In this document: in pieces, positions 40,011-48,584 of the stretch | Numbering within the stretch: the first letter of the stretch is position 1 | Layout: each line of letters starts with the position of its first letter | Origin: Deltaproteobacteria bacterium | GTDB lineage: Bacteria > Myxococcota > B64-G9 | DNA length: 48,584 nucleotides | Direction: 5' to 3' | NCBI GenBank assembly: GCA_016935365.1 | Contig: JAFGRB010000415.1 | Coordinates: 1 to 48,584, forward strand | Made by a program: the position numbers and the translations under genes | Notes under the pieces: generated by a model | Database searches by the model: none | Seen by the model: only the letters and a program-made list of their open reading frames with translations | Told to the model about the DNA's origin: nothing

Positions 40011-41009
40011 ATGGCGGAAGACGATCTCACCACCCATCCCCTGGCCGAGCGCTTTTATCGCCTGACCCCCGATCAGGTCCTGGCCGCGGTCGAGGTGGGC
40101 GGCCGCAGGGCCACCGGCCGCTTCTTGATCCTCAACTCCTTCGAGAACCGCGTCTACCAGCTGGAGCTGGACGATGGCCGGATGGTGGTCGGCAAGTTCT
40201 ATCGGCCCGGCCGCTGGAGCGAGTCCGCCATCCTGGCCGAGCACCGCTTTTTGCGGGAGCTCCAGGAGGAGGAGATCCCGGTGGCCGCTCCGCTCGCGCT
40301 CGAGCCGGGCCGCACCCTGGGGGAGGTCGAGGGCATCTACTACGCGCTCTTTCCGCGCCTGGGCGGGCGCGCGCCGGAGGAGCCGTCCGACGAGCAGCTC
40401 CGCATCCTTGGCCGCTACCTGGCGCGCATCCACAACGTGGGCGCGCGGAGACCGGAGCCCGACCGGCCGCGGATCGCGCCCGAGACCTACGCTTCCGAGA
40501 ACCTGGCCTGGCTGCTCGAGCACGGCGCTCTGCCGCCCGAGGTGCGAGACAACTACGCCGCCACGGTCGAGGTGTTGCTCCGGCGCATCCAGCCTCTGTT
40601 CCTGGACCTGCCGCTGCACCGGGTGCACGGCGACTGCCACCTGAACAACCTGCTCTGGGCGCCCGACGGGCCGACCTTCCTCGACTTCGACGACTTCGGC
40701 TCGGGCCCCGCGGTCCAGGACATCTGGCTCCTGGCGCCATCCTCCGACGCGGAGGGCCGCCGCCAGCGGGACGTCCTGGTCGAGGCCTACGCCAGCATGC
40801 GCGACTTCAAGCCCGCCTGGCTCAGGCTGGTGGAGCCGCTGCGGGCGCTGCGCTACATCCGCTACAGCACCTGGATCGCCCGCCGCTTCGACGACCCGGC
40901 CTTCAGCCGCACCTTCGGCCACTTCGGCACGCTCCGCTACTGGCAGCAGGAGGTCCAGGACCTCCGCGAGCAGATCGCTCGCATCGACCACGAGACGCCA
41001 ATGAGATGA
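40011..41009 (+). CDS. srkA: SrkA/YihE-type stress-response kinase
   Basis: A 332-residue protein close to the usual SrkA length. Catalytic motifs of the APH/choline-kinase fold are clear: HGDCHLNNLLW with Asp208 and Asn213, and FLDFDDFGSGP with Asp225 as the metal-binding Asp; the N-terminal part has the nucleotide-binding ENRVYQLELDDGRMVVGKFY. Reported members phosphorylate Ser/Thr in stress responses. Cytoplasmic. The start at 40011 (ATGGCGGAAGAC) leads directly into the family; it is divergent from the small gene at 39726. Confidence 0.9.
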   Translation: MAEDDLTTHPLAERFYRLTPDQVLAAVEVGGRRATGRFLILNSFENRVYQLELDDGRMVVGKFYRPGRWSESAILAEHRFLRELQEEEIPVAAPLALEPGRTLGEVEGIYYALFPRLGGRAPEEPSDEQLRILGRYLARIHNVGARRPEPDRPRIAPETYASENLAWLLEHGALPPEVRDNYAATVEVLLRRIQPLFLDLPLHRVHGDCHLNNLLWAPDGPTFLDFDDFGSGPAVQDIWLLAPSSDAEGRRQRDVLVEAYASMRDFKPAWLRLVEPLRALRYIRYSTWIARRFDDPAFSRTFGHFGTLRYWQQEVQDLREQIARIDHETPMR

Positions 41010-41152
41010 GGCATCCGGCCAGCCGCGCCTGCCTACCCTGGTCGTCCAGGCGGCTACCGCACTCGGACGCTCGGCACGAACGCGACGGCCTTCTTCGACG
41101 GCCTGGCCAGGGGTCCAGGGCCCTGGTAGACTGACCCGGCTGGAGGTCGATG

Positions 41153-42226
41153 ATGCGGAGGCACACCTGGCAGCTGGCGCTGGTGAAGGCGGCCATCTGC
41201 TCGCTTCTGTCGCTCGCCGGCTGCGGGGCGAGCTCTGGGCCCGGCAACGTCGGCGGCGATGCGGACACCGGCGACGGCCAGGCTGACGATGCCGGCGCGG
41301 ACGCCGACGTGGACGGCGGCCTGGACGCCGGTTCGGATGCCGGAGCGGACGCCCTGTCGGACGCCGGTATCGACGCGGGGTCGGATGCCGGTGCGGACGC
41401 TCGGTCGGACGCCGGTGTCGATGCAGGGTCGGACGCGGGTGCGGATGCCTGGTCGGATGCCGGTGTCGATGCCGGGGCGGACGCGGGCTCGGACGCCGGC
41501 CTGGACGCCGGAGCCGACGGAGACGGGGAGCCGCCCGCCGGCGTCCTGATCTTCTACGGCCACTCGGGCGTCGGCCCGAACGGGATCTACGGCTACGGCA
41601 AGCACGGCGTGCTGGCGAGCCGCTACGAGGAGGCGGGGCTCACCGTGGACTACACGCCGGACTGGCCCCAGAGCCTGTCGGCCTACCGCCTGGTGCTGCT
41701 GGCCGTGCCGGGCTGCAGCGACAGTACGGACACGTTCTCCGATGCCGAGGTGTCGGCGCTGTCCGCCTTCCTCGATGCAGGCGGCACGCTGTTCGTCGAG
41801 AACGAGAAGGCCTACTACGCGGGCACGGTGGTGATCAACGACCTTTTGGAGCGCCTCGGCAGCGCGATCCGCCAGCAGAGCGACACGATCGGCAGCGGCG
41901 GCTACTACGGCGTGCTGACTTCCGAGCTCGGCAACCACCCCCTGCTCGACGGCGTATCGGAGCTCGGCTTCGGCGAGGCCTCGCGCGTGCTGGCCGGCAG
42001 TGGCACCGAGATGGTGTGCTATCAGGGCGAGTGCGTGATGGCGGCGCAGGGCCTTGGCGCGGGCACGCTGGTGGTCTCGGGCGACCAGCAGTTCCTCGAC
42101 GATCACGGGCTCCAGAGCTACCCGCCGGATGGAGCCCATAATCTGATCTTTGCCGACAACCTCGCGCAGCTGCCGAGCTCGCGGTCGCCTACCCGCCTTT
42201 CCGAAGGCGGCGGCTCTGCTCCGTGA
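41153..42226 (+). CDS. Lipoprotein with Asp-Ala-Gly linker and amidotransferase-like domain
   Basis: A 357-residue lipoprotein (LAGC near residue 24) with a long linker of SDAGxDA repeats to about residue 120, then GVLIFYGHSGVGPNGIYGYG and SAFLDAGGTLFVENEKAYYA. The latter looks like a class I glutamine amidotransferase-like (DUF4350-type) flavodoxin-like domain that often binds a ligand rather than acting as an enzyme; no catalytic Cys in the expected place was seen. The second of two ATGs fits the site GGAGG. It is 13 bases before the large FG-GAP gene, so an operon is likely. Confidence 0.65.
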   Translation: MRRHTWQLALVKAAICSLLSLAGCGASSGPGNVGGDADTGDGQADDAGADADVDGGLDAGSDAGADALSDAGIDAGSDAGADARSDAGVDAGSDAGADAWSDAGVDAGADAGSDAGLDAGADGDGEPPAGVLIFYGHSGVGPNGIYGYGKHGVLASRYEEAGLTVDYTPDWPQSLSAYRLVLLAVPGCSDSTDTFSDAEVSALSAFLDAGGTLFVENEKAYYAGTVVINDLLERLGSAIRQQSDTIGSGGYYGVLTSELGNHPLLDGVSELGFGEASRVLAGSGTEMVCYQGECVMAAQGLGAGTLVVSGDQQFLDDHGLQSYPPDGAHNLIFADNLAQLPSSRSPTRLSEGGGSAP

Positions 42227-42239
42227 GAAGGAGGCCGGA

Positions 42240-45005
42240 ATGCGAACCGATGGCATGACGCGCTTGCTCGTCGCGGCCGTGCTCGCCGCCCTGCCCGCGA
42301 GGGCCCTGGCCGACGAGCTACCGGCCGATGGCCCTCTGTTCCGGCACGCCTTCGATCTGCCCCGTGCTGGCACGGCTCGATTCTGTCACCCGGCCGCAAG
42401 AGGCCGGCTGACCGTCTACGACGTGGATGGAGACGGCTGGCTGGACCTGACGGCCCTGAACAACGGCGGCGGCTGGGGCTGTGACTGCGAGGACGGCTGC
42501 AACTGCAAGGGCGGTTTCGTGATGCACAACCGGGCCGACGGCGCGCTGGCCTTCGACCTCGTGTGGGCATACTCCAGCAACACCATGGAATGGGACCAGA
42601 TCCACGCCGACCTGGACAACGACGGGTTCGAGGATCTGATCCGGGTCGCGAACAACAGAGGCTGCGACAGCGTGGGCTGGGTGGGCGCTCCTGACATCGC
42701 CCATGCCAACGGCTCCAACGCGTATGTCTTCCCTCACGTGGGCGCCCCCGGCAGAGGAGCCCAGCTGGGATACTGTCCCTCGTCCTGGGATCCGCGCCAC
42801 TGCGAAGACGACAGCCTGATCGCCTGGATGAACGTGCACCTGGCCTGCGCGGACGTGGATCTCGACGGCGACGTGGACCTGCTCCTCCCTGGCACCCACC
42901 TGGACGAGTGGGCCCCCCACCCGGGCGCGGTGCACGTGCTCTACAACAAGCTCGTCCCCGAGGGCCTGCCGTTCAGCTTCTACGACGGCGACGATTTCTA
43001 CCAGGGCCAGGAGGACCTGTCGGTCCTCGTGGCCCAGCCCCTTCTCACCCAGGGGGTCATCGCCGCAGGCGACCTGGACGGCGACGGGTGGCCCGACATC
43101 GCGGTGGGCAACCCCGACGGCGGAGAGGTGCTCTTGTTTTACAACGATGGACACGGCACCTACACCGACCCTCCCGAGGCGCCCTTCGGCTCCCTTTCCG
43201 CGGGGGGCGTGCTGTTGGGAGATCTCGACGGCGATGGCGATCTCGACGCGGCCATCGGCAGCCAGGTCTTCGAGAACCTCGGCAGCCGGCAGTACCTGCC
43301 GAGGGCCTCCGGCTTCATCTCCGCCGCCCTGGCCGACGTGGACAACGACGGGGATCCGGACATCATCAACCCCACCCGCATCTATCTCAACCGGGGAGGC
43401 TTCCAGTTCGAGGAGCTCCAGGCTCTCGGGCCCAGCAACGGCAAGGTGAGCGAGCTGGCCGACTTCGACCATGACTGCGACCTGGACTTGATCCTCAACT
43501 ACCCCTTCGATCCCGATTGCGCCCACTCCAGCGTCTACGAGAACCACCTGGTGCACACCGCGCCCTGCGACTGGTACAATGAGCCCGAGCCGGCCGAGGT
43601 GGTGGCGGGCAGCCAGAGCAGCGGCGGCTGTCTCGGGCGCAGGACCTGCCCCGAGCCCATCTGCCTCGACGGATGGTGCTACGTGCCGCCCGGCTCCTTC
43701 TGCATGGGCAGCCCGGCAGACGAGCCAGGCCGTCAGCCCGACGAGGTGCAACACGAGGTCACCCTGACCCGCGGCTTCTGGATCAAGCAGACCGAGGTGA
43801 CCCTGGGCGAGTACAGGCAGGTGGTGAGCCGCCACGCCTCCTGGTTCGAGCAGTGGGCGGAGTACATCCCGGAGCAGGGCTGCGCCGAGGTGGACTGCCC
43901 GGCAGAGCCCATCCTCTGGCTCGACGCGCTGCGATTCTGCAACGCCCTGTCGCAGAGCGGCGGCTTCGATCCCTGCTACGTCATCGACCCGCCCGACTGC
44001 ACAAACAGCCCGTGTACGGTGGCGCAGGTGGACGACTGCACGGGCTTTCGACTGCCCACCGAGGCCGAGTGGGAGTACGCGGCCCGGGGCGGAGAGATGG
44101 CCTCGTACCCGAACGGAGCCTGGGTGCGCACGGGCGAGAGGAGCTATCTGGATCCGGCCCTGGACGAGGTGGCCTGGTACATGGCCAACTCGGGCGCGCG
44201 CACGCACCGGGTGGCGCACAAGTCGCCGAACGCATACGGCCTGTATGATGTCCTGGGCAACGTGATGGAGTGGTGCACCGAGTTTCGATACGACTCTTTT
44301 CCCGAGCACCAGCCCGACGCCGTGCCCGTCACCGATCCCGTGGGGCCCCTGGCTCCTTTGCTGGACGACTTCCAGCGCTGGGACCGCACGTACCCGGCAG
44401 CGGCCCGGGGCGGCAGCTGGGCCACCGTTCCGGCCACCACCACCGTCTCGGACCGGCAGGGCCTGAGCTGGACCAACTTCATGCTGGCGAGGGGCCGGTA
44501 CGGCTCGATCGGCTTCCGGCCCGTGCGCACGGCCTATCACGACGCACCGACGCTTCCGGAGGGCTACGGTCTTTGCCCCGAGATCTGCGACGGGCTGGAC
44601 AACGACGGGGATGATCTCACCGACGAGGACTTCGACTGCGCTCTCGGCCGACAAGAGGCCTGTGTGACCGGATGCGGAGCCCGTGGCGTCCGCTCGTGCC
44701 TCGATGGCTGCGCCTGGTCCGATTGCATCGCCCAGGAGCCATGCCCGGACGGGGGCTCGACCGACGCGGACGGCTCGACCGATGCGGGTGGCACGAGCGA
44801 CGCGGGCGGCTCGACCGACGCGGGCGGCTCGATGGACGGCGACGGGCATCCGGACGGAGATCGGCCGGACTCGGACCTCGCCGGCGACGGTGACGAGGAG
44901 CAGGCTGCGGACCAGCCGGGTGGGTGCAGCTGCGGTGCATCCGGGAGAGCCCCGTTCCTGTTGCTGGGCCTTCTTCTGCTGCTCAGAAGGCCGCGGCTAC
45001 TCTGA
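42240..45005 (+). CDS. Large secreted protein: FG-GAP repeats, FGE-like domain, MopE-like repeats, MYXO-CTERM
   Basis: A 921-residue secreted protein. After a signal peptide, residues 50-440 carry FG-GAP/VCBS repeats with DxDxDG calcium sites (YDVDGDGWLDLTAL; GDLDGDGWPDIAVGNPDGGE; DLDGDGDLDAAIGS). Residues 478-770 form a formylglycine-generating-enzyme-like domain (YVPPGSFCMGSPADEPGRQP ... RLPTEAEWEYAARGG ... RYGSIGFRPVR). The catalytic Cys pair of true FGE was not seen, so it may only bind. A MopE-like DGLDNDGDDLTDEDFDC and an Asp-Gly linker follow. The end (GCSCGASGRAPFLLLGLLLL, then an Arg-rich tail) is a MYXO-CTERM-type sorting signal. GGAGG precedes the ATG. Confidence 0.85.
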   Translation: MRTDGMTRLLVAAVLAALPARALADELPADGPLFRHAFDLPRAGTARFCHPAARGRLTVYDVDGDGWLDLTALNNGGGWGCDCEDGCNCKGGFVMHNRADGALAFDLVWAYSSNTMEWDQIHADLDNDGFEDLIRVANNRGCDSVGWVGAPDIAHANGSNAYVFPHVGAPGRGAQLGYCPSSWDPRHCEDDSLIAWMNVHLACADVDLDGDVDLLLPGTHLDEWAPHPGAVHVLYNKLVPEGLPFSFYDGDDFYQGQEDLSVLVAQPLLTQGVIAAGDLDGDGWPDIAVGNPDGGEVLLFYNDGHGTYTDPPEAPFGSLSAGGVLLGDLDGDGDLDAAIGSQVFENLGSRQYLPRASGFISAALADVDNDGDPDIINPTRIYLNRGGFQFEELQALGPSNGKVSELADFDHDCDLDLILNYPFDPDCAHSSVYENHLVHTAPCDWYNEPEPAEVVAGSQSSGGCLGRRTCPEPICLDGWCYVPPGSFCMGSPADEPGRQPDEVQHEVTLTRGFWIKQTEVTLGEYRQVVSRHASWFEQWAEYIPEQGCAEVDCPAEPILWLDALRFCNALSQSGGFDPCYVIDPPDCTNSPCTVAQVDDCTGFRLPTEAEWEYAARGGEMASYPNGAWVRTGERSYLDPALDEVAWYMANSGARTHRVAHKSPNAYGLYDVLGNVMEWCTEFRYDSFPEHQPDAVPVTDPVGPLAPLLDDFQRWDRTYPAAARGGSWATVPATTTVSDRQGLSWTNFMLARGRYGSIGFRPVRTAYHDAPTLPEGYGLCPEICDGLDNDGDDLTDEDFDCALGRQEACVTGCGARGVRSCLDGCAWSDCIAQEPCPDGGSTDADGSTDAGGTSDAGGSTDAGGSMDGDGHPDGDRPDSDLAGDGDEEQAADQPGGCSCGASGRAPFLLLGLLLLLRRPRLL

Positions 45006-45932
45006 CCAGCCGGCCAGGCGGGCGAAGAGATACCAGGCGGCGCGGCCCTTGAGCACGCAGTTCAGGTTGGCTTCCGGGGGCGAATCGGAGTGGGCACAGC
45101 CCGTGCAGCCCTCGTAGCCTTCGACGCCGTCGCCGGTGGTCAGCCTGGACAGCTCGCTGTCCGGGTGGGCTGCGATCCACTCGGCCGCCCAGTTGCCGCC
45201 GTCGTAGTCCAGGTTGTCCTGCAGGCCCCGGTCCCAGTAGTAGCCGCCGTCCGGATCGTAGGCCTCGATGTCGGCGAAGTCGAACAGCCAGCGCGCGCGC
45301 GTGCCGCAGTGCTCCCGGATGAGCTGGTTGTTGGTGTGGACGCTGCTCTCGCTGAGGTCCTCGCCCTGGCCCTGGGCGTGGCCCGTCATGAACACGAACT
45401 GCACGTCCGGGTACTCGGAGACGAGGATCTCCATGTGATCCACGTAGCGCTGCGCGTCGTGGCCGTCGATGGAGCACCAGGACCAGATCACGACGTTGAG
45501 GTGGCTGTTGGCCGGGTCGTCCAGCAGGGCCCGCGTGGCGGTCACCCAGGGGGTGACGCCGCTCTCGTCGATGCTGTCGCCCTGGCTCAGATCCTCGCAG
45601 CCGGGGATGCCCCGGTCGTCCAGATCCAGCGCGCCGGCCCCGGCGCCGCTGTCGTCCCATGCATAGCTGTCGCCGAAGGCTGGAAAGCCCTGCAGCGCGT
45701 CCATGCCCGTGATCAGCTGGCTGCCGTGGGAGGTGTGCTGGTAGGCGATGTGGAGCGCGGCCCTGGCCTGCTCCAGGGCATCCGAGGGAATCCGCGCCAG
45801 GTCCGTATGCCGGTGGTCGACGAGCGGCCTGGCGTCCTCCTCTCCACCCTCCGATTCACCGCAGGCGCAGGTCAGGAAAGCCGTGCCGATCCCGAGGCCG
45901 ATCGCAAGCAGGCGGTATATGCAGCGGTGCAT
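44997..45932 (-). CDS. Exported lipoprotein, function unknown
   Basis: A 311-residue protein with a lipobox (LTCAC at about residue 21) and conserved-looking segments HIAYQHTSHGSQLITGMDAL, HLNVVIWSWCSIDGHDAQRY and VQFVFMTGHAQGQGEDLSES with His and Ser residues, possibly an SGNH-hydrolase-like or related esterase fold. The catalytic assignment is uncertain. Its stop overlaps the end of the FG-GAP gene by 9 bases in convergent orientation. Start chosen for GGAG seven bases before the ATG. Confidence 0.65.
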   Translation of the reverse strand: MHRCIYRLLAIGLGIGTAFLTCACGESEGGEEDARPLVDHRHTDLARIPSDALEQARAALHIAYQHTSHGSQLITGMDALQGFPAFGDSYAWDDSGAGAGALDLDDRGIPGCEDLSQGDSIDESGVTPWVTATRALLDDPANSHLNVVIWSWCSIDGHDAQRYVDHMEILVSEYPDVQFVFMTGHAQGQGEDLSESSVHTNNQLIREHCGTRARWLFDFADIEAYDPDGGYYWDRGLQDNLDYDGGNWAAEWIAAHPDSELSRLTTGDGVEGYEGCTGCAHSDSPPEANLNCVLKGRAAWYLFARLAGWSE

Positions 45933-45999
45933 TTCGGAGCTCCTGTCGTCATTCTCCTGGATGCAGTATAGCATGGTTGTACCGCTATTACTGCCAGCG

Positions 46000-46029
46000 T
46001 TGACACGGCCGTCCGGGTGAGGATAGGAC
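46000..46029 (+). promoter_or_regulatory. Candidate promoter for the EGF-like gene
   Basis: TTGACA (46000-46005), 18-base spacer, TAGGAC (46024-46029), about 30 bases before the start. The -35 is perfect, the -10 weak. Confidence 0.4.
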
Positions 46030-46059
46030 TCCCTGGACTGCAATGGAAAGGAACAGGCG

Positions 46060-47673
46060 ATGACCGATAGCAAAGCCACGCGGGGTCTGTTGCTCACTGC
46101 CATCTTGACTCTCGCCGGCCTCGGCTGCTCGGAGAGCGGCTTGCCCGACGCCTGCGATCCGGCCTGCGCGCATGGGCTGTGCGATGCTTTCTCCGACCCG
46201 GCGCGCTGCGTCTGCTTCCCCGGCTGGGACGGCGCCACCTGCGAGGAGTGCGCCTCCGGCTACGAGGACGACGGGTCGGGCAACTGCCTGCCCCGACAGG
46301 ATCCCCCGACCTGTACGACCCGGTCCTGCTCGGGTCACGGCTGGTGCGACGACAGCTCGGGCTCGGTGATCTGCACATGCGATCGAGGCTACCGGGGCGA
46401 GCGCTGCGAGCTGTGTGAAGCGGGGTATTTCATCGACAACCACGGCGACTGCGCCGAGAACGCGAGCTGCGGCAGCCCCGACCCCTGCGCTCCCCACGGC
46501 ACCTGCGACGACTCCACCGGCGCCATCCGCTGCACCTGCGAGACCGGCTATGCAGGCGATCGCTGTGGCGAATGCGCCGAAGGCTACCACGGGGACGGCA
46601 CCGAATGCACAGTCGATGAGCACTGCCCGGTCCCCGATCCCTGCGCGCCCGGCGGGTGGTGCGATGACTCCAGTGGTGTCATCGTCTGCGAATGCCACCC
46701 GGGCTACGCGGGCGCTCTTTGCGATCGCTGCGCCCCCGGCTACGTGGACAACGGATCGGGCTGCGTGGAAGGCGCCGGCTGCGAGGACTACCGCTTTGCC
46801 GACAACAGCTATGTCTTCAGCATGGACTTCGGCGACGGACAGACGCCGTGTTGCTTCGACTACGACGAAGACGAGCTGCCCGACAACGCCTTCGGCGATC
46901 TGCTCCAGACCGTGGCGGGCATCGCGGGCGTCGAGTTCACCGAGATGCTATCCGAGGAGATCCAGTCCGGCGCGCTCTGCCTGCTCTTCGACATGCAAGG
47001 CCTCGACAGCATCGCCGAGGACGACGAGCTGTGCTTGAGCCTCTTCTGGGGCAGGGACAGCGACGGCGACTACGAGAACAACCTCGACGGCGGCGAGGAG
47101 TTCACCGTGGACGAGGACGCATTCGTGGCCGGGGAGTCCGGCTGCAGCATGGAGCCTCGCTCCGTCTTCGACGAAGCCTGGGTGGATCAGAGTCTCCTCA
47201 TGGCCGAGGCCGAAGAAGTCGAGGGGCTGTTCTTTCCCTCGCCGATGATCGCGGACAGCTTCGAGCGCGTGCCCCTCCGGCGAGCGAGGCTGAGCGCTCA
47301 GCTGAGCCGCGGAACCCACGGGATCGAGATGCGCGCGGGCCGCATCGGAGGCGCCCTGCCCGTCTCGGCCTTCTGCCAGACCTTGAACGACTTCGTCGCC
47401 GAGAACTGCGCCTGCCTGAACCTGGACGGCCCCTGGCTGGAATGCGGCGTAGAGGAGGAGCGCTACGCCATCAGCTGCAACGACACGGCTCGGCCCGACT
47501 GCGGCCTCGAGCCGCCCGAGGATCACTGCGAGATGCTGAACAGCTACTGCGGCATGTTGACGATGGTCCTTCAGCCCGACGTGGACACGGATGGAGACGG
47601 GATCGAAGACAGCATGAGCGTGGGCATTCGCTTCGAAGCCACCTCGGCTTCGGTCACGGGGATCACGCCCTGA
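46060..47673 (+). CDS. EGF-like domain lipoprotein
   Basis: A 537-residue lipoprotein (LGLGC near residue 22). Residues 30-230 hold about four EGF-like modules (CSGHGWCDDSSGSVICTCDR; CAPHGTCDDSTGAIRCTCET), with the six-Cys spacing, each followed by a GY...GC spacer. The rest (YRFADNSYVFSMDFGDGQTP) is Asp-rich and may bind calcium. Likely a secreted adhesion or binding protein. AAGGA lies before the ATG. Divergent from the gene at 45932 with 127 bases between. Confidence 0.8.
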   Translation: MTDSKATRGLLLTAILTLAGLGCSESGLPDACDPACAHGLCDAFSDPARCVCFPGWDGATCEECASGYEDDGSGNCLPRQDPPTCTTRSCSGHGWCDDSSGSVICTCDRGYRGERCELCEAGYFIDNHGDCAENASCGSPDPCAPHGTCDDSTGAIRCTCETGYAGDRCGECAEGYHGDGTECTVDEHCPVPDPCAPGGWCDDSSGVIVCECHPGYAGALCDRCAPGYVDNGSGCVEGAGCEDYRFADNSYVFSMDFGDGQTPCCFDYDEDELPDNAFGDLLQTVAGIAGVEFTEMLSEEIQSGALCLLFDMQGLDSIAEDDELCLSLFWGRDSDGDYENNLDGGEEFTVDEDAFVAGESGCSMEPRSVFDEAWVDQSLLMAEAEEVEGLFFPSPMIADSFERVPLRRARLSAQLSRGTHGIEMRAGRIGGALPVSAFCQTLNDFVAENCACLNLDGPWLECGVEEERYAISCNDTARPDCGLEPPEDHCEMLNSYCGMLTMVLQPDVDTDGDGIEDSMSVGIRFEATSASVTGITP

Positions 47674-47702
47674 CCGCATCCGACGAGAGACGGAGGCAGA
47701 TC

Positions 47703-48284
47703 ATGCGGGCCTGTCTTTCAGTTCTCCTGGCGGCTGCGCTGAGCGCCTGCTCGTTCGTGTCATACAACAGGGTCCTGAGCGACAGGCCGATCGCAGCCGA
47801 GGCCATCGTCCAGTCGGACAGCATCTCGGTCAGGCCGGTGAGCTTCGAGAACTTGGACAAGCCCGAAAGTTACATCACCAAGGATCAGTTCCTGGAAGAG
47901 ATGCGCGCCGAGATCCCCGAGTTTGCCGAGGAGCTCAACTTCCAGTCGATCAGGACAGGGCTGAGCGGGCGGGTGAGGATGGTGGGTGCGGATGAGGTCG
48001 TGCCTTCCGGCGTGATCGTCGAGTCGCACGCCGTGTTGGTGCGCCTGGGCTGGGACTTCTACAAAGGGGGAGTCGATACGCTCGACGTGGACCTGGCCTT
48101 CAAGGACGCGCAGAGCGGAGCGATCCTCTTCGAGAGCCGGGTCCAGCTCGCTTCGCACTGGCACAGCGAGCAGCCCCACAAGATGAACACATCGGTCGGC
48201 CGCCTGGGCATCGCGACCTGGAACCTGGTGCGCCCGATCCTCAGCGTGATCGAGTATGGTCGCGTCACACCGAGGTCCTGGTGA
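47703..48284 (+). CDS. Small lipoprotein, function unknown
   Basis: A 193-residue lipoprotein (LSAC near residue 15) with a mostly strand-forming mature part (VRMVGADEVVPSGVIVESHA; LDVDLAFKDAQSGAILFESR). Starts 29 bases after the EGF-like gene's stop with GGAGG six bases upstream, so it is likely cotranscribed. No family recognised. Confidence 0.7.
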   Translation: MRACLSVLLAAALSACSFVSYNRVLSDRPIAAEAIVQSDSISVRPVSFENLDKPESYITKDQFLEEMRAEIPEFAEELNFQSIRTGLSGRVRMVGADEVVPSGVIVESHAVLVRLGWDFYKGGVDTLDVDLAFKDAQSGAILFESRVQLASHWHSEQPHKMNTSVGRLGIATWNLVRPILSVIEYGRVTPRSW

Positions 48285-48305
48285 GTCTCGACGCGGTGGA
48301 GACTC
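48283..48305 (+). terminator. Hairpin at the gene end
   Basis: GAGTCTC-(nine bases)-GAGACTC, 7-base arms, starting inside the stop codon of the gene at 47703. No T-run, so a weak or non-classical terminator. Confidence 0.3.
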
Positions 48306-48584
48306 CCGCAAAGCCATGCCCGCCCTCGCGACTGCGAGCGTAGACCTGACCGGACTCGTGCGCGTCGAGGCCGCGCCGGTCGGGCCGTGTACGCCGATTG
48401 TCCCACTGCTGGCCAGTGCCCACGGCACATGACGAAAAGAGGCGCCTCTCGATTTCCCGTAATGTAGCGGGTTCGCGCTGATTGCCTCGTCTGGATACGC
48501 CTGTCGAGGCACTCCGCGCCTCACACAGTCAGAGTGAATTATCTGGTCCTCTCGATCTCCGCAACCGATGTCCGATGGGTCAAA
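48306..48584. other. Terminal stretch with no supported gene
   Basis: I see no frame with a good start site here. The last about 110 bases are less GC-rich. It may belong to an upstream region of a gene outside the window. Confidence 0.4.

Noticed and set aside
41281-41520. Regular repeat pattern that could be taken for CRISPR
   Set aside because: It is an in-frame coding repeat for Asp-Ala-Gly with no unique spacers of constant length.
1-48584. tRNA, rRNA or riboswitch genes
   Set aside because: I looked for cloverleaf-like blocks and conserved cores and saw none; without a covariance search small RNAs could be missed.

Overview
The window is about 48.6 kb of very GC-rich bacterial DNA. 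It most resembles a member of the Myxococcota or a neighbouring lineage of the former Deltaproteobacteria. The grounds are the many secreted lipoproteins with Asp-Ala-Gly/Asp-Gly linkers after the lipidated cysteine, a MYXO-CTERM-like C-terminus, a DUF2330-type protein, FG-GAP, GLUG, EGF-like and MopE-like repeats, and ExbB/ExbD-like membrane proteins. No rRNA, tRNA or CRISPR array was seen. The taxonomic call is inference from protein style, not from a marker gene.

Left host segment (1-16.6 kb): a HEAT-like protein, then a compact six-gene rightward unit (1193-8185) made of an ExbB/TolQ-like membrane protein, a polytopic protein with an ExbD-like tail, two lipoproteins, a HEAT protein and a large membrane protein. 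After this come a protein with a Lys-Pro repeat head, a small membrane ORF with an in-frame TGA (9495-9689), a transglutaminase-like gene, another ExbB-like membrane protein, a DUF2330-type protein, an esterase-like lipoprotein, a RING-like membrane protein and an FHA protein.

Mobile segment (16585-28293): an 11.7 kb integrated element flanked by identical 18-bp copies of the attachment core. It sits inside a lipoprotein gene whose two halves (15777-16634 and 28276-28604) rejoin exactly in frame if the element is removed. Essentially all element genes run leftward from one strong promoter at 28004-28032, and many are joined by ATGA/GTGA/TTGA stop-start overlaps. The order is an XRE-like regulator, an excisionase-like HTH protein, a primase-helicase, a PD-(D/E)XK protein, an XPF/ERCC4 nuclease, two paralogous small-terminase-like HTH proteins, many small unknown proteins, a stand-alone FtsH-type (M41) protease and a tyrosine integrase beside attL. 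There are no capsid, portal, large terminase, relaxase or type IV secretion genes, so it looks like a phage satellite or a replicating integrative element. GATCGCAC repeats lie at both ends and in one internal intergenic region.

Right host segment (28.6-48.6 kb): an LRR protein, a short von Willebrand A lipoprotein, an NHL/propeller lipoprotein, an arrestin-like membrane protein coupled to an AAA-type ATPase, a coiled-coil protein, a multi-pass membrane protein, an exported protein followed by an RND-pump porter protein that lacks every transmembrane helix, a GLUG lipoprotein with a probable leaderless promoter, an L-domain lipoprotein with a tiny upstream partner, an SrkA-type kinase, and a run of large secreted proteins (FG-GAP plus FGE-like, EGF-like and others).

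The most interesting items are the satellite-like element with its regenerated host gene, the membrane-less RND porter protein, the small ORF with an in-frame TGA and a SECIS-like hairpin, and the ExbB/ExbD-HEAT-TPR operon.
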